Shown here: positions 25,880 through 33,928 of the stretch, one piece after another
Layout: each line of letters opens with the position of its first letter
How positions within the stretch are numbered: the first letter of the stretch is position 1
Assembly: GCF_003703975.1 (NCBI RefSeq)
Contig: NZ_QTJY01000004.1
Coordinates: 310,001-374,000 of the forward strand
Direction of reading: 5' to 3'
DNA length: 64,000 nt
Source: Larkinella soli
GTDB lineage: Bacteria > Bacteroidota > Bacteroidia > Cytophagales > Spirosomataceae
Made by a program: the position numbers and the translations under genes
The notes under the pieces: model-generated
The model's database searches: none
The model's input: only the letters and a program-made list of their open reading frames with translations
What the model was told of the DNA's origin: nothing

Positions 25880-27415
25880 ATGAACAAGAAAGTCATCCTG
25901 ATGATTCTGGACGGCTGGGGCATCGCCAGCAAGAAGGAAGTGTCGGCCATCGATGCCGCCGACACCCCCTTTGTCGACTCGTTATATCCTAAATATCCTC
26001 ATAGCCATCTGTTGGCTTCGGGGCTGTCGGTAGGTTTGCCGGAGGGGCAGATGGGAAACTCGGAAGTCGGCCACATGAACCTCGGTGCCGGCCGGATCGT
26101 CTATCAGGACCTGGTCAAGATCAACAAGGCGGTGGCCGAACAGACGCTGGACAACGAGCCGGCCCTGGTCGATGCGCTGAATTACGCCAAAGTACAAGGA
26201 AAGAAGGTACACTTCATCGGGCTGGTTTCCGACGGAGGTGTTCACTCGCACATCAATCACCTGAAAGCACTCTGTTCGATTGCCCATAACCGGGGCCTGA
26301 CCGACGTATTCGTTCATGCCTTCACTGACGGACGGGATACCGACCCCAAAAGCGGCTACGGCTATCTCGAAGAACTGGAGCAGCACATGAACGCCACCGG
26401 CGGCCGGATTGCCACCGTGGTCGGGCGGTATTATGCCATGGACCGGGACAACCGCTGGGAGCGCGTCAAACTGGCCTACGATGCCATGGTGAAAGGCGTC
26501 GGCAGCCAACAGACTTCGCCCGAAAACCTGCTTCAGGCCGTTCAGGAATCCTATGACGCCGGAGTGACGGATGAATTTATCAAGCCGATCATCGTGACGC
26601 AGCCCGACGGCAGCCCGGTGGCGACCATTCAGGACGGCGACGTCGTGCTGTGTTTCAACTTCCGCACCGACCGGGGCCGGGAAATTACCCTGGCGCTCAC
26701 TCAGCGCGACTTTCCCGACCAGGATATGAAGAAGCTGAACCTGTATTACGTCACGATGACGAATTACGACAGCGACTTCGTGGGCGTCAAGATCATATAC
26801 GACAAGGACAACCTGAGCAATACGCTCGGTGAGGTCGTGTCGAAAGCCGGCCGGAAGCAGATCCGGATTGCGGAGACGGAGAAATACCCGCACGTGACGT
26901 TCTTCTTTTCGGGTGGCCGCGAGGAGGTGTTCCAGGGTGAAAAGCGACTTCTGTGCCCGTCGCCGAAAGTGGCTACGTATGATCTGAAGCCGGAAATGAG
27001 CGCCTTCGACATCCGCGACGCCATCCTTCCGGAGCTGGAACGTGAGGAAGTCGATTTCGTGTGTCTGAATTTTGCCAATACCGATATGGTGGGTCACACG
27101 GGCGTATTCGAAGCCGCCGTGAAAGCCGCCGAGGCCGTCGATCAGTGTACGCAGGCCGTCGTCACGACCGCCCTGCAGCATGGATATTCGACCATCATCA
27201 TCGCCGACCACGGCAATGCCGACTATATGATCAACGAGGACGGTACGCCCAATACCGCCCACACCACCAACCCGGTGCCCTGCATTCTGGTGGACAGCGA
27301 GTATCATCCGAAGCTGAACAACGGGGTTCTGGCCGACATTGCCCCGACGATTCTGCAACTGATGGGCATTCCGCAGCCCGACGAAATGAAAGGCCGCAGC
27401 CTGATCGTTTCCTGA
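25880..27415 (+). CDS. gpmI: 2,3-bisphosphoglycerate-independent phosphoglycerate mutase
   Basis: GpmI interconverts 3- and 2-phosphoglycerate, the step before enolase, through a phosphoserine intermediate and two metal ions. The 511-residue product starts MNKKVILMILDGWG, with metal-binding Asp, and has the nucleophile Ser61 in MGNSEVGHMNLGAGR. Other signatures are FTDGRDTDPKSG, GRYYAMDRDNRWERV, FNFRTDRGREIT and the C-terminal FANTDMVGHTG and IIADHGNADYM metal ligands. The length is typical. It lies apart from the upstream sugar cassette by 152 bases with promoter-like boxes. Confidence 0.97.
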   Translation: MNKKVILMILDGWGIASKKEVSAIDAADTPFVDSLYPKYPHSHLLASGLSVGLPEGQMGNSEVGHMNLGAGRIVYQDLVKINKAVAEQTLDNEPALVDALNYAKVQGKKVHFIGLVSDGGVHSHINHLKALCSIAHNRGLTDVFVHAFTDGRDTDPKSGYGYLEELEQHMNATGGRIATVVGRYYAMDRDNRWERVKLAYDAMVKGVGSQQTSPENLLQAVQESYDAGVTDEFIKPIIVTQPDGSPVATIQDGDVVLCFNFRTDRGREITLALTQRDFPDQDMKKLNLYYVTMTNYDSDFVGVKIIYDKDNLSNTLGEVVSKAGRKQIRIAETEKYPHVTFFFSGGREEVFQGEKRLLCPSPKVATYDLKPEMSAFDIRDAILPELEREEVDFVCLNFANTDMVGHTGVFEAAVKAAEAVDQCTQAVVTTALQHGYSTIIIADHGNADYMINEDGTPNTAHTTNPVPCILVDSEYHPKLNNGVLADIAPTILQLMGIPQPDEMKGRSLIVS

Positions 27416-27422
27416 GTCGGCC

Positions 27423-27471
27423 GCAGCGTTGCAGGTGGGTTTCCGTTTGCGAACTGCCTGCAGCGCTGCGC
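27423..27471. other. Imperfect 13-bp stem-loop after gpmI
   Basis: GCAGCGTTGCAGG and CCTGCAGCGCTGC pair with one mismatch around a 20-odd-base loop directly after the gpmI stop codon, followed by caacttttc. It may be the gpmI terminator or an mRNA-stabilising structure; the T-tract is short. Confidence 0.5.
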
Positions 27472-27521
27472 AACTTTTCGGCCCGCGATGGTGTTCGCAG
27501 ACAAAGGGCCTCGCATCACGC

Positions 27522-27552
27522 ACCCCTGACGGATTCGGACAGGGGCTTTTTT
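27522..27552 (+). terminator. Intrinsic terminator before the lipoprotein gene
   Basis: CCCCTG and CAGGGG arms with an 11-base loop are followed by gcttttttta. It ends only six bases before the ATG of the next gene, so it could also act as an attenuator for that gene. Confidence 0.65.
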
Positions 27553-27558
27553 ATCGCT

Positions 27559-28104
27559 ATGAAATTTTTGTACGGAATTACCTTCGTTCTGCTGCTGGCC
27601 GGCTGTAACAACCCCGCAAAAGAAGCGCCCGTCGGCACTTATTACGACCTGAAATCCTACGTTGAGCAGCAGATCGGTCAGCTCGACCGGCAGAAACCGG
27701 CCGTCGTCAAGCAGGTGGGCTTCGGCAGCCAGCGCGAGCGCCAGACGGTGAAAGATATCAACTGGAGCCGGGAACTGGATTTGTTCCTTCAGGCCGACAT
27801 CAACAAGCAGGCTTATCAGGCAAGCTACCAGAAAACCCGCCCGGATTCCCTGACGTACGAATACCGCCTGAAGCCCGGTGAACACCTGACCGTCCGGTAT
27901 CTGCGCGTCCAGGTGGACCCGGCCAGCCGGAAGCCCCGGCGCATCGACGCCACGCTGAATACCAAAAACTCGCTGTATGAATCGGAGCGGAAAGTATGGC
28001 TGGAAACCCGGGGAGGCACCGTCAAGCGGTATCACATGGAAGGATTCCAGCAGCTGGCCTGGTTAGAGAAAAAGCAGTTTGTCGTCGACGGTGAGGTACA
28101 GTAA
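27559..28104 (+). CDS. Lipoprotein of unknown function
   Basis: The 181-residue product begins MKFLYGITFVLLLAGCNNPA, a type II signal peptide with lipobox LAGC and Cys16, so it should be anchored in a membrane facing the periplasm or outside. The mature part is soluble, mixed alpha/beta and basic, with no family I recognise. A similar layout of about 180 residues after a LAGC lipobox is seen in many uncharacterised Bacteroidota lipoproteins. It follows a terminator and converges on the TPM-domain genes. Confidence 0.75.
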   Translation: MKFLYGITFVLLLAGCNNPAKEAPVGTYYDLKSYVEQQIGQLDRQKPAVVKQVGFGSQRERQTVKDINWSRELDLFLQADINKQAYQASYQKTRPDSLTYEYRLKPGEHLTVRYLRVQVDPASRKPRRIDATLNTKNSLYESERKVWLETRGGTVKRYHMEGFQQLAWLEKKQFVVDGEVQ

Positions 28105-28113
28105 TCGCCGGTG

Positions 28114-28917
28114 TCAATAGTCACCGCCGGCACCGCCCCCGCCGAAACTACCGCCCCCGAAACCGCCGAAGCCTCCGCCACCGCCACCCCCTCCCCAGTT
28201 GCCGGAGGAGCCGCCCCAACCTGAAAAGGTGGTCGGCGGGAAGGGTAAGGGGAAAAAGCCGCCCCCCCGGTTGCGATTTCGATTTCCACCGCCCCGGTTC
28301 CGGCCGATCCAGATCAGGAGCAGAATCCCCAGAAAGATAATCAGTATGAAACCCAGCCCGGACCCGCCATCCTCCTCCGAACCCTCGGCCTGGTACTCTC
28401 CGCTGGCCCGGCGGATGATCTCCGTGGTGGCTTCATCCAGCCCCGCATACCACTCCTGATTTTTAAATCGCGGGATGATGATCTGGCTGACGATCCGTTT
28501 GGCGATGGCATCGGGAATTGCACCTTCCAGCCCGTAACCGGTCGCAATAAAGACTTTGCGGGTGTCGGTGGCCCAGGTCAGTACGAGGCCGTTGTTTTTC
28601 CCCTCCTGCCCGACGCCCCATTTCCGCCCGACCTGAAAGCTGAAGTCCCCGATCGGATAGGGATCGGTGGTGCGGACGATCAGAACGACGATCTGGGTCG
28701 AGGTCGAGTCGTTGTATCGGCGCAGCTTCTGCTCCAGTTGCTCCCGTTCCCCGGCGCTCAGAATGCCGGTGTAGTCATTGACCAGACGCGGGGGATTGGG
28801 CCTGTCAGGAATGCCCTGATCCTGCCCGAACGCCCACAACGAGGTCAGAACCAGCAGCAAAGCCGCAAGGACACGGACGGGTGGAGCAAAGCGAAATAAG
28901 ACGAAGCGTAGGTTCAT
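28114..28917 (-). CDS. TPM-domain membrane protein (YgcG family) with Gly-rich tail
   Basis: The 267-residue product has a signal peptide (about 1-31), a TPM domain (about 40-165, with LVNDYTGILSAGEREQLEQK, TSTQIVVLIV and FIATGYGLEGAIPDAIAKRI), one membrane helix near 190-207 and a tail of about 60 residues made almost only of Gly, with Asn/Arg and Phe. The TPM fold is named after photosystem II repair proteins; in bacteria these genes accompany lemA, and some members have been described as phosphatases. Its start abuts the stop of the second TPM gene. The function is not known. Confidence 0.88.
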   Translation of the reverse strand: MNLRFVLFRFAPPVRVLAALLLVLTSLWAFGQDQGIPDRPNPPRLVNDYTGILSAGEREQLEQKLRRYNDSTSTQIVVLIVRTTDPYPIGDFSFQVGRKWGVGQEGKNNGLVLTWATDTRKVFIATGYGLEGAIPDAIAKRIVSQIIIPRFKNQEWYAGLDEATTEIIRRASGEYQAEGSEEDGGSGLGFILIIFLGILLLIWIGRNRGGGNRNRNRGGGFFPLPFPPTTFSGWGGSSGNWGGGGGGGGFGGFGGGSFGGGGAGGDY

Positions 28918-29352
28918 TTAATGTGAAATTTCGTCGGAAAGCTCGTTGGTGTCGTCGGTCAGGCGGGGAAAATACTGCCGCAGTTGCCGGCCGGCCCGTT
29001 CGATTCCCTGACAGAAACCTTCCGTAAACCGCCCGTTGCGGAAATGATCCCGCATGATTTCCTTCGTCGACTCCCAGAAGTTTTCCGGTACGGCCTTATC
29101 GATTCCCTCATCGCCCAGAACGGCGAATTTCCGGTCTTCGGTAGCCAGGTAAAAAAGCACTCCGCTCCGCTGGGCGGTTTTATCCATCTCAAGCTGGTGA
29201 AAGACCTGCACCGCGCGGTCGAGCACTTCGGGCGTCGGGCAGTGCGGCTCGATATGCACCCGAATCTCCCCCGACGTTTCCAGCTCCGCCGACCGGATCG
29301 CCTGGATGATCTGCTGCTGCTGCTCAGGGGTGAAGAGTTGGATGGAGGACAT
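28918..29352 (-). CDS. TPM-domain protein, short form
   Basis: A 144-residue protein with no signal peptide or membrane helix. The TPM domain covers most of it: FTPEQQQQIIQAIRSAELETSG, EIRVHIEPHC, GVLFYLATEDRKFAVLGDEGIDKAVPENFW and the final helix. It lies between lemA and the YgcG-like gene on the minus strand, an arrangement known as a lemA-TPM-TPM cluster in many Bacteroidota. A shared role at the cell envelope is an inference from this linkage. Confidence 0.85.
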   Translation of the reverse strand: MSSIQLFTPEQQQQIIQAIRSAELETSGEIRVHIEPHCPTPEVLDRAVQVFHQLEMDKTAQRSGVLFYLATEDRKFAVLGDEGIDKAVPENFWESTKEIMRDHFRNGRFTEGFCQGIERAGRQLRQYFPRLTDDTNELSDEISH

Positions 29353-29398
29353 GGGTAGTTTAGGCGTTAAGGATTTTAGGGGTTAGGGAGTTGGAGAG

Positions 29399-29493
29399 GT
29401 CTGTCATCCCGAGGAATGAGGGATCTGGTGCTTCGGCGCTCAGGGCAGCCGGTCATTCAGCGGCAGGATCCCTCCTGCGTCGGGATGACAGAC
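29399..29493. repeat. REP/MITE-like palindromic element, 95 bp
   Basis: Perfect 14-bp terminal arms gtctgtcatcccga (29399-29412) and tcgggatgacagac (29480-29493) flank a second pair, gagggatc (29418-29425) and gatccctc (29467-29474). The whole unit folds into one long hairpin. A further partial copy of the arm (gggatgacag) follows at about 29518-29527. Related fragments occur at 2215-2260 and 62500-62522. No transposase is present, so this looks like a non-autonomous dispersed repeat between the TPM and lemA genes. Confidence 0.75.
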
Positions 29494-29582
29494 CGTGGAA
29501 TGGCAAACCAAACCGCTGGGATGACAGGGCCGGAATGACCACACCTCAACCCCCAAACCCCCCAACTCTTTTACTCCTCGAT

Positions 29583-30164
29583 TTAGAACTGAACCGATGG
29601 TGCCTGCTGGGCGGCCTGGGATGCTTCGAAAAGGCCCCGGCGGCTGAAGCCGAATACACCGGCAAAAATATTGTTGGGGAAGGATCGCACCGAACGGTTG
29701 TATTCCGTGGCAGCCCCGTTGAAATCATTTCGGGACACGGCGATGCGGTTTTCGGTGCCTTCCAGCTGGGCCTGTAATTCCTTGAAGTTCTCAGTGGCCC
29801 GGAGCTGCGGATAATTTTCGGCCACGGCCAGCAGTCGTGACAGGGCACCACCCAATTGATCCTGAGCCTGCTGGAAGCGCTGGAGATTCTCCGGCGTCAG
29901 CTGGTCGGCATTCAGGTTGATTCCCGTAGCGCTTGCGCGGGCTTTAATGACGGATTCGAGGGTGCTCTTTTCAAAATTGGCGGCTCCTTTGACCGTGTTG
30001 ACCAGGTTGGGAATCAGGTCGGCCCGACGCTGATATTGGGTTTGAACGTTGCTCCAGGCCCGGTCTACCTGAGTGTCCTTGTCGACCAGCCCGTTGTAGG
30101 AACTGCAGCCGTAGAAACCCAGAATCAGAGCCAGCACGATCACGATAATAAGACCTCTTGACAT
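29583..30164 (-). CDS. LemA family protein
   Basis: The start at 30164 gives 193 residues beginning MSRGLIIVIVLALILGFYGC, with an N-terminal membrane segment that ends in a Cys, so it may be a lipoprotein or a signal-anchored protein. The rest is a four-helix LemA domain with SSYNGLVDKDTQVDRAWSNV, YQRRADLIPNLVNTVKG, ENYPQLRATENFKELQAQLEGTENRIAVSRNDFNGAATEYN and FPNNIFAGVFGF, all family hallmarks. LemA proteins are widespread and poorly understood. Two TPM-domain genes follow downstream on the same strand. Confidence 0.93.
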   Translation of the reverse strand: MSRGLIIVIVLALILGFYGCSSYNGLVDKDTQVDRAWSNVQTQYQRRADLIPNLVNTVKGAANFEKSTLESVIKARASATGINLNADQLTPENLQRFQQAQDQLGGALSRLLAVAENYPQLRATENFKELQAQLEGTENRIAVSRNDFNGAATEYNRSVRSFPNNIFAGVFGFSRRGLFEASQAAQQAPSVQF

Positions 30165-30232
30165 GGTAGTTAGCAGGTTAATTGTTGGACCCAAAGTTGG
30201 GTAAAACTAAAGGTTTAACGTTAAAATTTACA

Positions 30233-31678
30233 CTATCGGATACTTTCGGCCTTAATCCACTTGTCGGGGTTGATGATCGGAAGCGGATAATCACTTCCCA
30301 GCCGGACGCCATACCGATTCTGCTCCTCCGGACTAAGCTGCCAGACGGTATGCACCTTTTCAGGCGGAACCCCGGCCAGTTCCGGAAGCCAGTGTCTGAC
30401 GTACACGGCCTGCTCGTCATAGTGCAACGCCTGCGAGTACACGTTGAAATACCGGTTGCCGCGGGGGTCGTTGCCGACACCGGCCACGTAGTTCCAGTTG
30501 CCCCAGTTGCTGCACACGTCATAGTCGGTGAGCATGCTCTCGAACCAGGCGGCTCCCCAGATCCAGTTGATGCCGAGGTCCCGGACCAGAAAGCTCGCGA
30601 CGTTCTGCCGGCCCCGGTTCGACATGTACCCGGTTCGCAGCAATTCCCGCATGTTGGCATCGACGAACGGAATGCCGGTCTGACCCAGTTTCCAGCGCTC
30701 GAACACCTCCGGGTCTTCGCGGTAGGTATAACTCAGATCGTGCCTGATGCCGCTCGGCTTGAAAATCCGGGTCCCGAACTTAAGAGCGACGAACCGAAAG
30801 AAATCCCGCCATAATAACTCGAAAATCAGCCAATAAGTTGACTCGTTGGCGACCCGCTCGCGTTCATACCGCTTCACTTCTTCGTAAATCTTCCGGGGTG
30901 ACAGGCAGCCTGCCGACAGCCAGGCCGAAAATTTTGAAGAATAATCCGGCCCGATCATCTGGTTGCGGGTCTCTTTATACGTTTTCGGCAAATCCCGGTT
31001 CCAGACATAGGCTTCCAGATGCCGGAGCGCAGCGGTTTCTCCGCCCAGCTGCCGGATGGCCGCCCGCTCATCCGACTCCGGCATTTCATGGAAACCCAGT
31101 TCCGGAAGCGTCGGCAGGGTTCCGGTTTCGAGGCCCTCGGGCAGCCGGATGCGCGCCGGTTCGGGAAACGTGGGCCGGACCGACACCTTGTTTTCCACCT
31201 GATTCCGGAAGGGCGTGAACTGATCGGGTAGTTTGAACAGGTTGAACGGCAGGTCCCGGACGTGGTATAGCGACGCCATCCAGAACAGCTCCATGTCGAT
31301 GTTGTAGGTTTTCAGCCGCTTGCTGATACCGGCTTCGATTTCCGTTTCCTCCTGGGTGACCTCCTTACTCGTATAGAGGGCCTCCACCTCGTAATCCCGG
31401 GCCAGTTCCAGCAGGATGGGTTCGGGGTCGCCGATCCGGATGAGCAGGTCACCGCCCAGCGCCCGGAGCCGGCCTTGCAGGTCGGCGACGGCTTCGAGCA
31501 GGAACCGGGCGCGGAACGGTCCTGTTTTACGGAAACCGAAGCGCGGAATGGTGGCGAAAAGCCGCGGGTCGAAACAATAGACGGGAATAACCTCCTCGGC
31601 ATTTTCGGTCGCTTTCAGGAAGCCTTCGTTATCGTGAAGACGCAGGTCGTTCCGGTACCAATAGAGGATACGTTTCAT
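30233..31678 (-). CDS. DASH-type cryptochrome / photolyase
   Basis: A 481-residue flavoprotein of the photolyase family. The N-terminal Rossmann-like domain (MKRILYWYRNDLRLHDNEGF, VYCFDPRLF) can bind a folate antenna. The C-terminal FAD domain has the DASH signatures ELLWRDFFRF, TGYMSNRGRQNVASFL, and DYDVCSNWGNWNYVAGVGNDPRG. DASH cryptochromes repair pyrimidine dimers in single-stranded DNA or loops using blue light. The gene is divergent from an SDR gene with 75 bases between. Function in repair or light sensing cannot be separated from sequence. Confidence 0.93.
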   Translation of the reverse strand: MKRILYWYRNDLRLHDNEGFLKATENAEEVIPVYCFDPRLFATIPRFGFRKTGPFRARFLLEAVADLQGRLRALGGDLLIRIGDPEPILLELARDYEVEALYTSKEVTQEETEIEAGISKRLKTYNIDMELFWMASLYHVRDLPFNLFKLPDQFTPFRNQVENKVSVRPTFPEPARIRLPEGLETGTLPTLPELGFHEMPESDERAAIRQLGGETAALRHLEAYVWNRDLPKTYKETRNQMIGPDYSSKFSAWLSAGCLSPRKIYEEVKRYERERVANESTYWLIFELLWRDFFRFVALKFGTRIFKPSGIRHDLSYTYREDPEVFERWKLGQTGIPFVDANMRELLRTGYMSNRGRQNVASFLVRDLGINWIWGAAWFESMLTDYDVCSNWGNWNYVAGVGNDPRGNRYFNVYSQALHYDEQAVYVRHWLPELAGVPPEKVHTVWQLSPEEQNRYGVRLGSDYPLPIINPDKWIKAESIR

Positions 31679-31753
31679 GGGCGAGCTATGATTACCCTGA
31701 TTAAATGCTTAATTAGAACCTTTTGTTTGGATTAATCAACTATACAACCCGAG

Positions 31754-32542
31754 ATGAATTTATCACTGACCGGAAAAACGGCCGTCGTCTGCGGAAGCAC
31801 GCAGGGCATCGGCCGGGCCGCGGCCGTCGAACTGGCGCTGCTGGGAGCAAACGTAACGCTGCTGGCCCGAAATGAGGAAAAGCTGAAAGAGGTGGCCGGG
31901 CAGCTCGACACCGCCCAGGGCCAGAAGCACCAATACCGGGTGGCCGATTTCACCCGGCCGGAGGAAGTCAAAGCCGCCGTCGAAAGCTACCTGAAGGAGT
32001 TTCCGGAGGTTCATATTCTGGTCAACAACACCGGCGGACCGCCTTCCGGCCCGCTGATCGACGCCCGGCCGGAGGAGTTCCTCAACACCTTCGCGGCCCA
32101 CCTGATCAATAATCAACTGCTGGTCCAGGCCGTGGTTCCGTCGATGAAGCGGCTCGGCTACGGACGTATCGTCAACATCATCTCCACTTCCGTTAAGCAG
32201 CCGATTACCGGCCTGGGCGTTTCCAATACCATCCGGGGTGCGGTGGCGCAGTGGGCCAAGACCCTGTCGCTGGAAATGGCGCGGTTCGGGATCACGGTCA
32301 ACAACGTGCTGCCGGGGACGACGCGCACGGCCCGCCTTCAGACGGTTCTGGACCTGCGCATGAAGAAGGAGGGTATTTCGGCGGAGGAAGCGGAGCAGAG
32401 GATGCTCAGGGAGATTCCGGCCGGGCGGTTTGCCGAACCGGAGGAGGTAGCGGCCGCCGTGGCCTTTCTGTGTACGCCGGCCGCTGCGGCCATCAACGGC
32501 ATCAACGTGCCGGTCGACGGCGGCAAAACCGGCTCGCTGTAA
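31754..32542 (+). CDS. SDR family oxidoreductase with atypical active site
   Basis: A 262-residue short-chain dehydrogenase/reductase. The nucleotide-binding GSTQGIGRAAAVELA (about residues 14-28), LVNNTGG and the C-terminal NNVLPGTTRTARLQ are standard. The catalytic Tyr-x3-Lys is replaced by Ser157 and Arg161 in GVSNTIRGAV. An SDR subgroup with S-N-x-x-R at this position exists, annotated as 3-oxoacyl-ACP reductase-like, and its chemistry is unclear. It may act on an unknown substrate or not be an oxidoreductase. It is divergent from the cryptochrome and convergent with prfA. Confidence 0.87.
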   Translation: MNLSLTGKTAVVCGSTQGIGRAAAVELALLGANVTLLARNEEKLKEVAGQLDTAQGQKHQYRVADFTRPEEVKAAVESYLKEFPEVHILVNNTGGPPSGPLIDARPEEFLNTFAAHLINNQLLVQAVVPSMKRLGYGRIVNIISTSVKQPITGLGVSNTIRGAVAQWAKTLSLEMARFGITVNNVLPGTTRTARLQTVLDLRMKKEGISAEEAEQRMLREIPAGRFAEPEEVAAAVAFLCTPAAAAINGINVPVDGGKTGSL

Positions 32543-32587
32543 AAGAAAAGGGGCGGTGTTACGACACCCGGTGTTCGCCACCCGGTG

Positions 32588-33661
32588 TTACGCCACTGCC
32601 CCTTCCTTCAGTTTTTCGGCATTCTCCGCAATCCGGAGCTGCTCGATAAATTCGTCGATATTGCCGTCCATCACCGCCGGGAGGTTATAGATCGTCAGGC
32701 CGATGCGGTGGTCCGTCACGCGGCTCTGCGGATAGTTATAGGTCCGGATCTTATCGGAACGGTCACCGGTGCCGACCATGGATTTCCGCTGGGAGGAGAT
32801 GGCGTCGTTGTGTTTCTGAAGCTCGATCTCGTACAGCCGTGAACGCAGCACCGTCAGGGCTTTGTCGAAGTTCTTCAACTGCGAACGTTCGTCCTGACAC
32901 TGCACCACCAGGCCGGTCGGGATGTGAGTGAGACGAACGGCCGAGTAGGTGGTGTTGACCGACTGACCGCCCGCGCCGGACGAACAGAACGTATCTTTCC
33001 GGACGTCGTTCATGTTGATCTCCACGTCGACTTCTTCGGCCTCCGGCAGCACCGCCACACTGGCCGCCGAGGTGTGAATCCGTCCCTGAGACTCGGTGGC
33101 CGGAACGCGCTGAACCCGGTGGACGCCGGACTCGAACTTGAGTTTACCGTAAACGTCTTCTCCTTCCACCTGGCAGATGATTTCCTTGAATCCGCCGGAA
33201 GAGCCTTCGGTATAGTCCATGAGGGACATCCGCCAGCCCATGCGGTCACAGAAGCGCTGATACATCCGGAACATGTCACCGGCAAAGATGGAGGCTTCGT
33301 CGCCCCCGGTTCCGGCCCGGATTTCCAGAATCACGTTCTTGCTGTCGTTGGGGTCCCGCGGAATCAGCATCTCCTTCAGCGCTTCTTCCAGGGGTTCCCG
33401 CTGCGGAACCAGTTCATCGAGTTCGGCCTTCGCCAGTTCGCGCAGGTCCTCGTCTTTTTCGTTGGCGAGCAGGTCCTTCGCCCCATCAATGTCCTGCAAC
33501 AGTTTCTTATAGAGACGATACTGTCTGACGATCTTGTCGAGGTCCTTGTATTCCTTGCTCAGTTTCATGAACTTCTTCTGATCCGAAACGATCTCCGGCA
33601 TCATGATCTGCTGGGCAACCTCGTCAAACCGCTCCTTGATGGCTTCTAATTGGTTGATCAT
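32588..33661 (-). CDS. prfA: Peptide chain release factor 1
   Basis: RF1 ends translation at UAA and UAG. The 357-residue product has the stop-codon-reading PAT motif (187-189, in VQRVPATESQG) and the GGQ motif (231-233, in SSGAGGQSVNTTYSAVRL) that triggers peptide release. The length is normal. An AGGAG sequence sits six bases upstream of the ATG (33668-33672), the best-placed Shine-Dalgarno in the window; most genes here have none. The gene is convergent with the SDR gene. Confidence 0.97.
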   Translation of the reverse strand: MINQLEAIKERFDEVAQQIMMPEIVSDQKKFMKLSKEYKDLDKIVRQYRLYKKLLQDIDGAKDLLANEKDEDLRELAKAELDELVPQREPLEEALKEMLIPRDPNDSKNVILEIRAGTGGDEASIFAGDMFRMYQRFCDRMGWRMSLMDYTEGSSGGFKEIICQVEGEDVYGKLKFESGVHRVQRVPATESQGRIHTSAASVAVLPEAEEVDVEINMNDVRKDTFCSSGAGGQSVNTTYSAVRLTHIPTGLVVQCQDERSQLKNFDKALTVLRSRLYEIELQKHNDAISSQRKSMVGTGDRSDKIRTYNYPQSRVTDHRIGLTIYNLPAVMDGNIDEFIEQLRIAENAEKLKEGAVA

Positions 33662-33851
33662 AATCTTCTCCTGGGAGGAGTGAAACGATTACTGCTACGC
33701 TCTCGCCGGCTTTTCACTCCTGATTTTAAGGTATGGATTCACCGACTGCTGACTATCCCGGCCTGTCGACGGGAAGTTTCACCGGAAACCGGTCCGCCGG
33801 TGCGGCATTCAGGCAAAGGTAAGAAAATTCGGTCAGTCGGTCGTTCCGTCG

Positions 33852-33859
33852 TACTTTTG
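33852..33859 (+). promoter_or_regulatory. Candidate promoter -7 box upstream of the 33929 lipoprotein gene
   Basis: TACTTTTG fits TAnnTTTG exactly, 77 bases before the ATG at 33929. No clear TTTG is seen at -33. The surrounding 267-base gap between prfA and this gene has no other recognised feature. Confidence 0.35.
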
Positions 33860-33928
33860 TCAACGAAACGGAAATACAAATCATTGTTTATTTAGATGAC
33901 AAGAATTGGCGTTACTAAGTTCCTGACT

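Noticed and set aside
25982-27523. A 513-codon minus-strand frame opposite gpmI
   Set aside because: Antisense to gpmI, whose active-site residues are all present; no protein family recognised.
27061-27558. N-terminal extension of the lipoprotein frame into gpmI
   Set aside because: The extension is out of frame with gpmI and protein-like sequence begins only at the lipoprotein signal at 27559.
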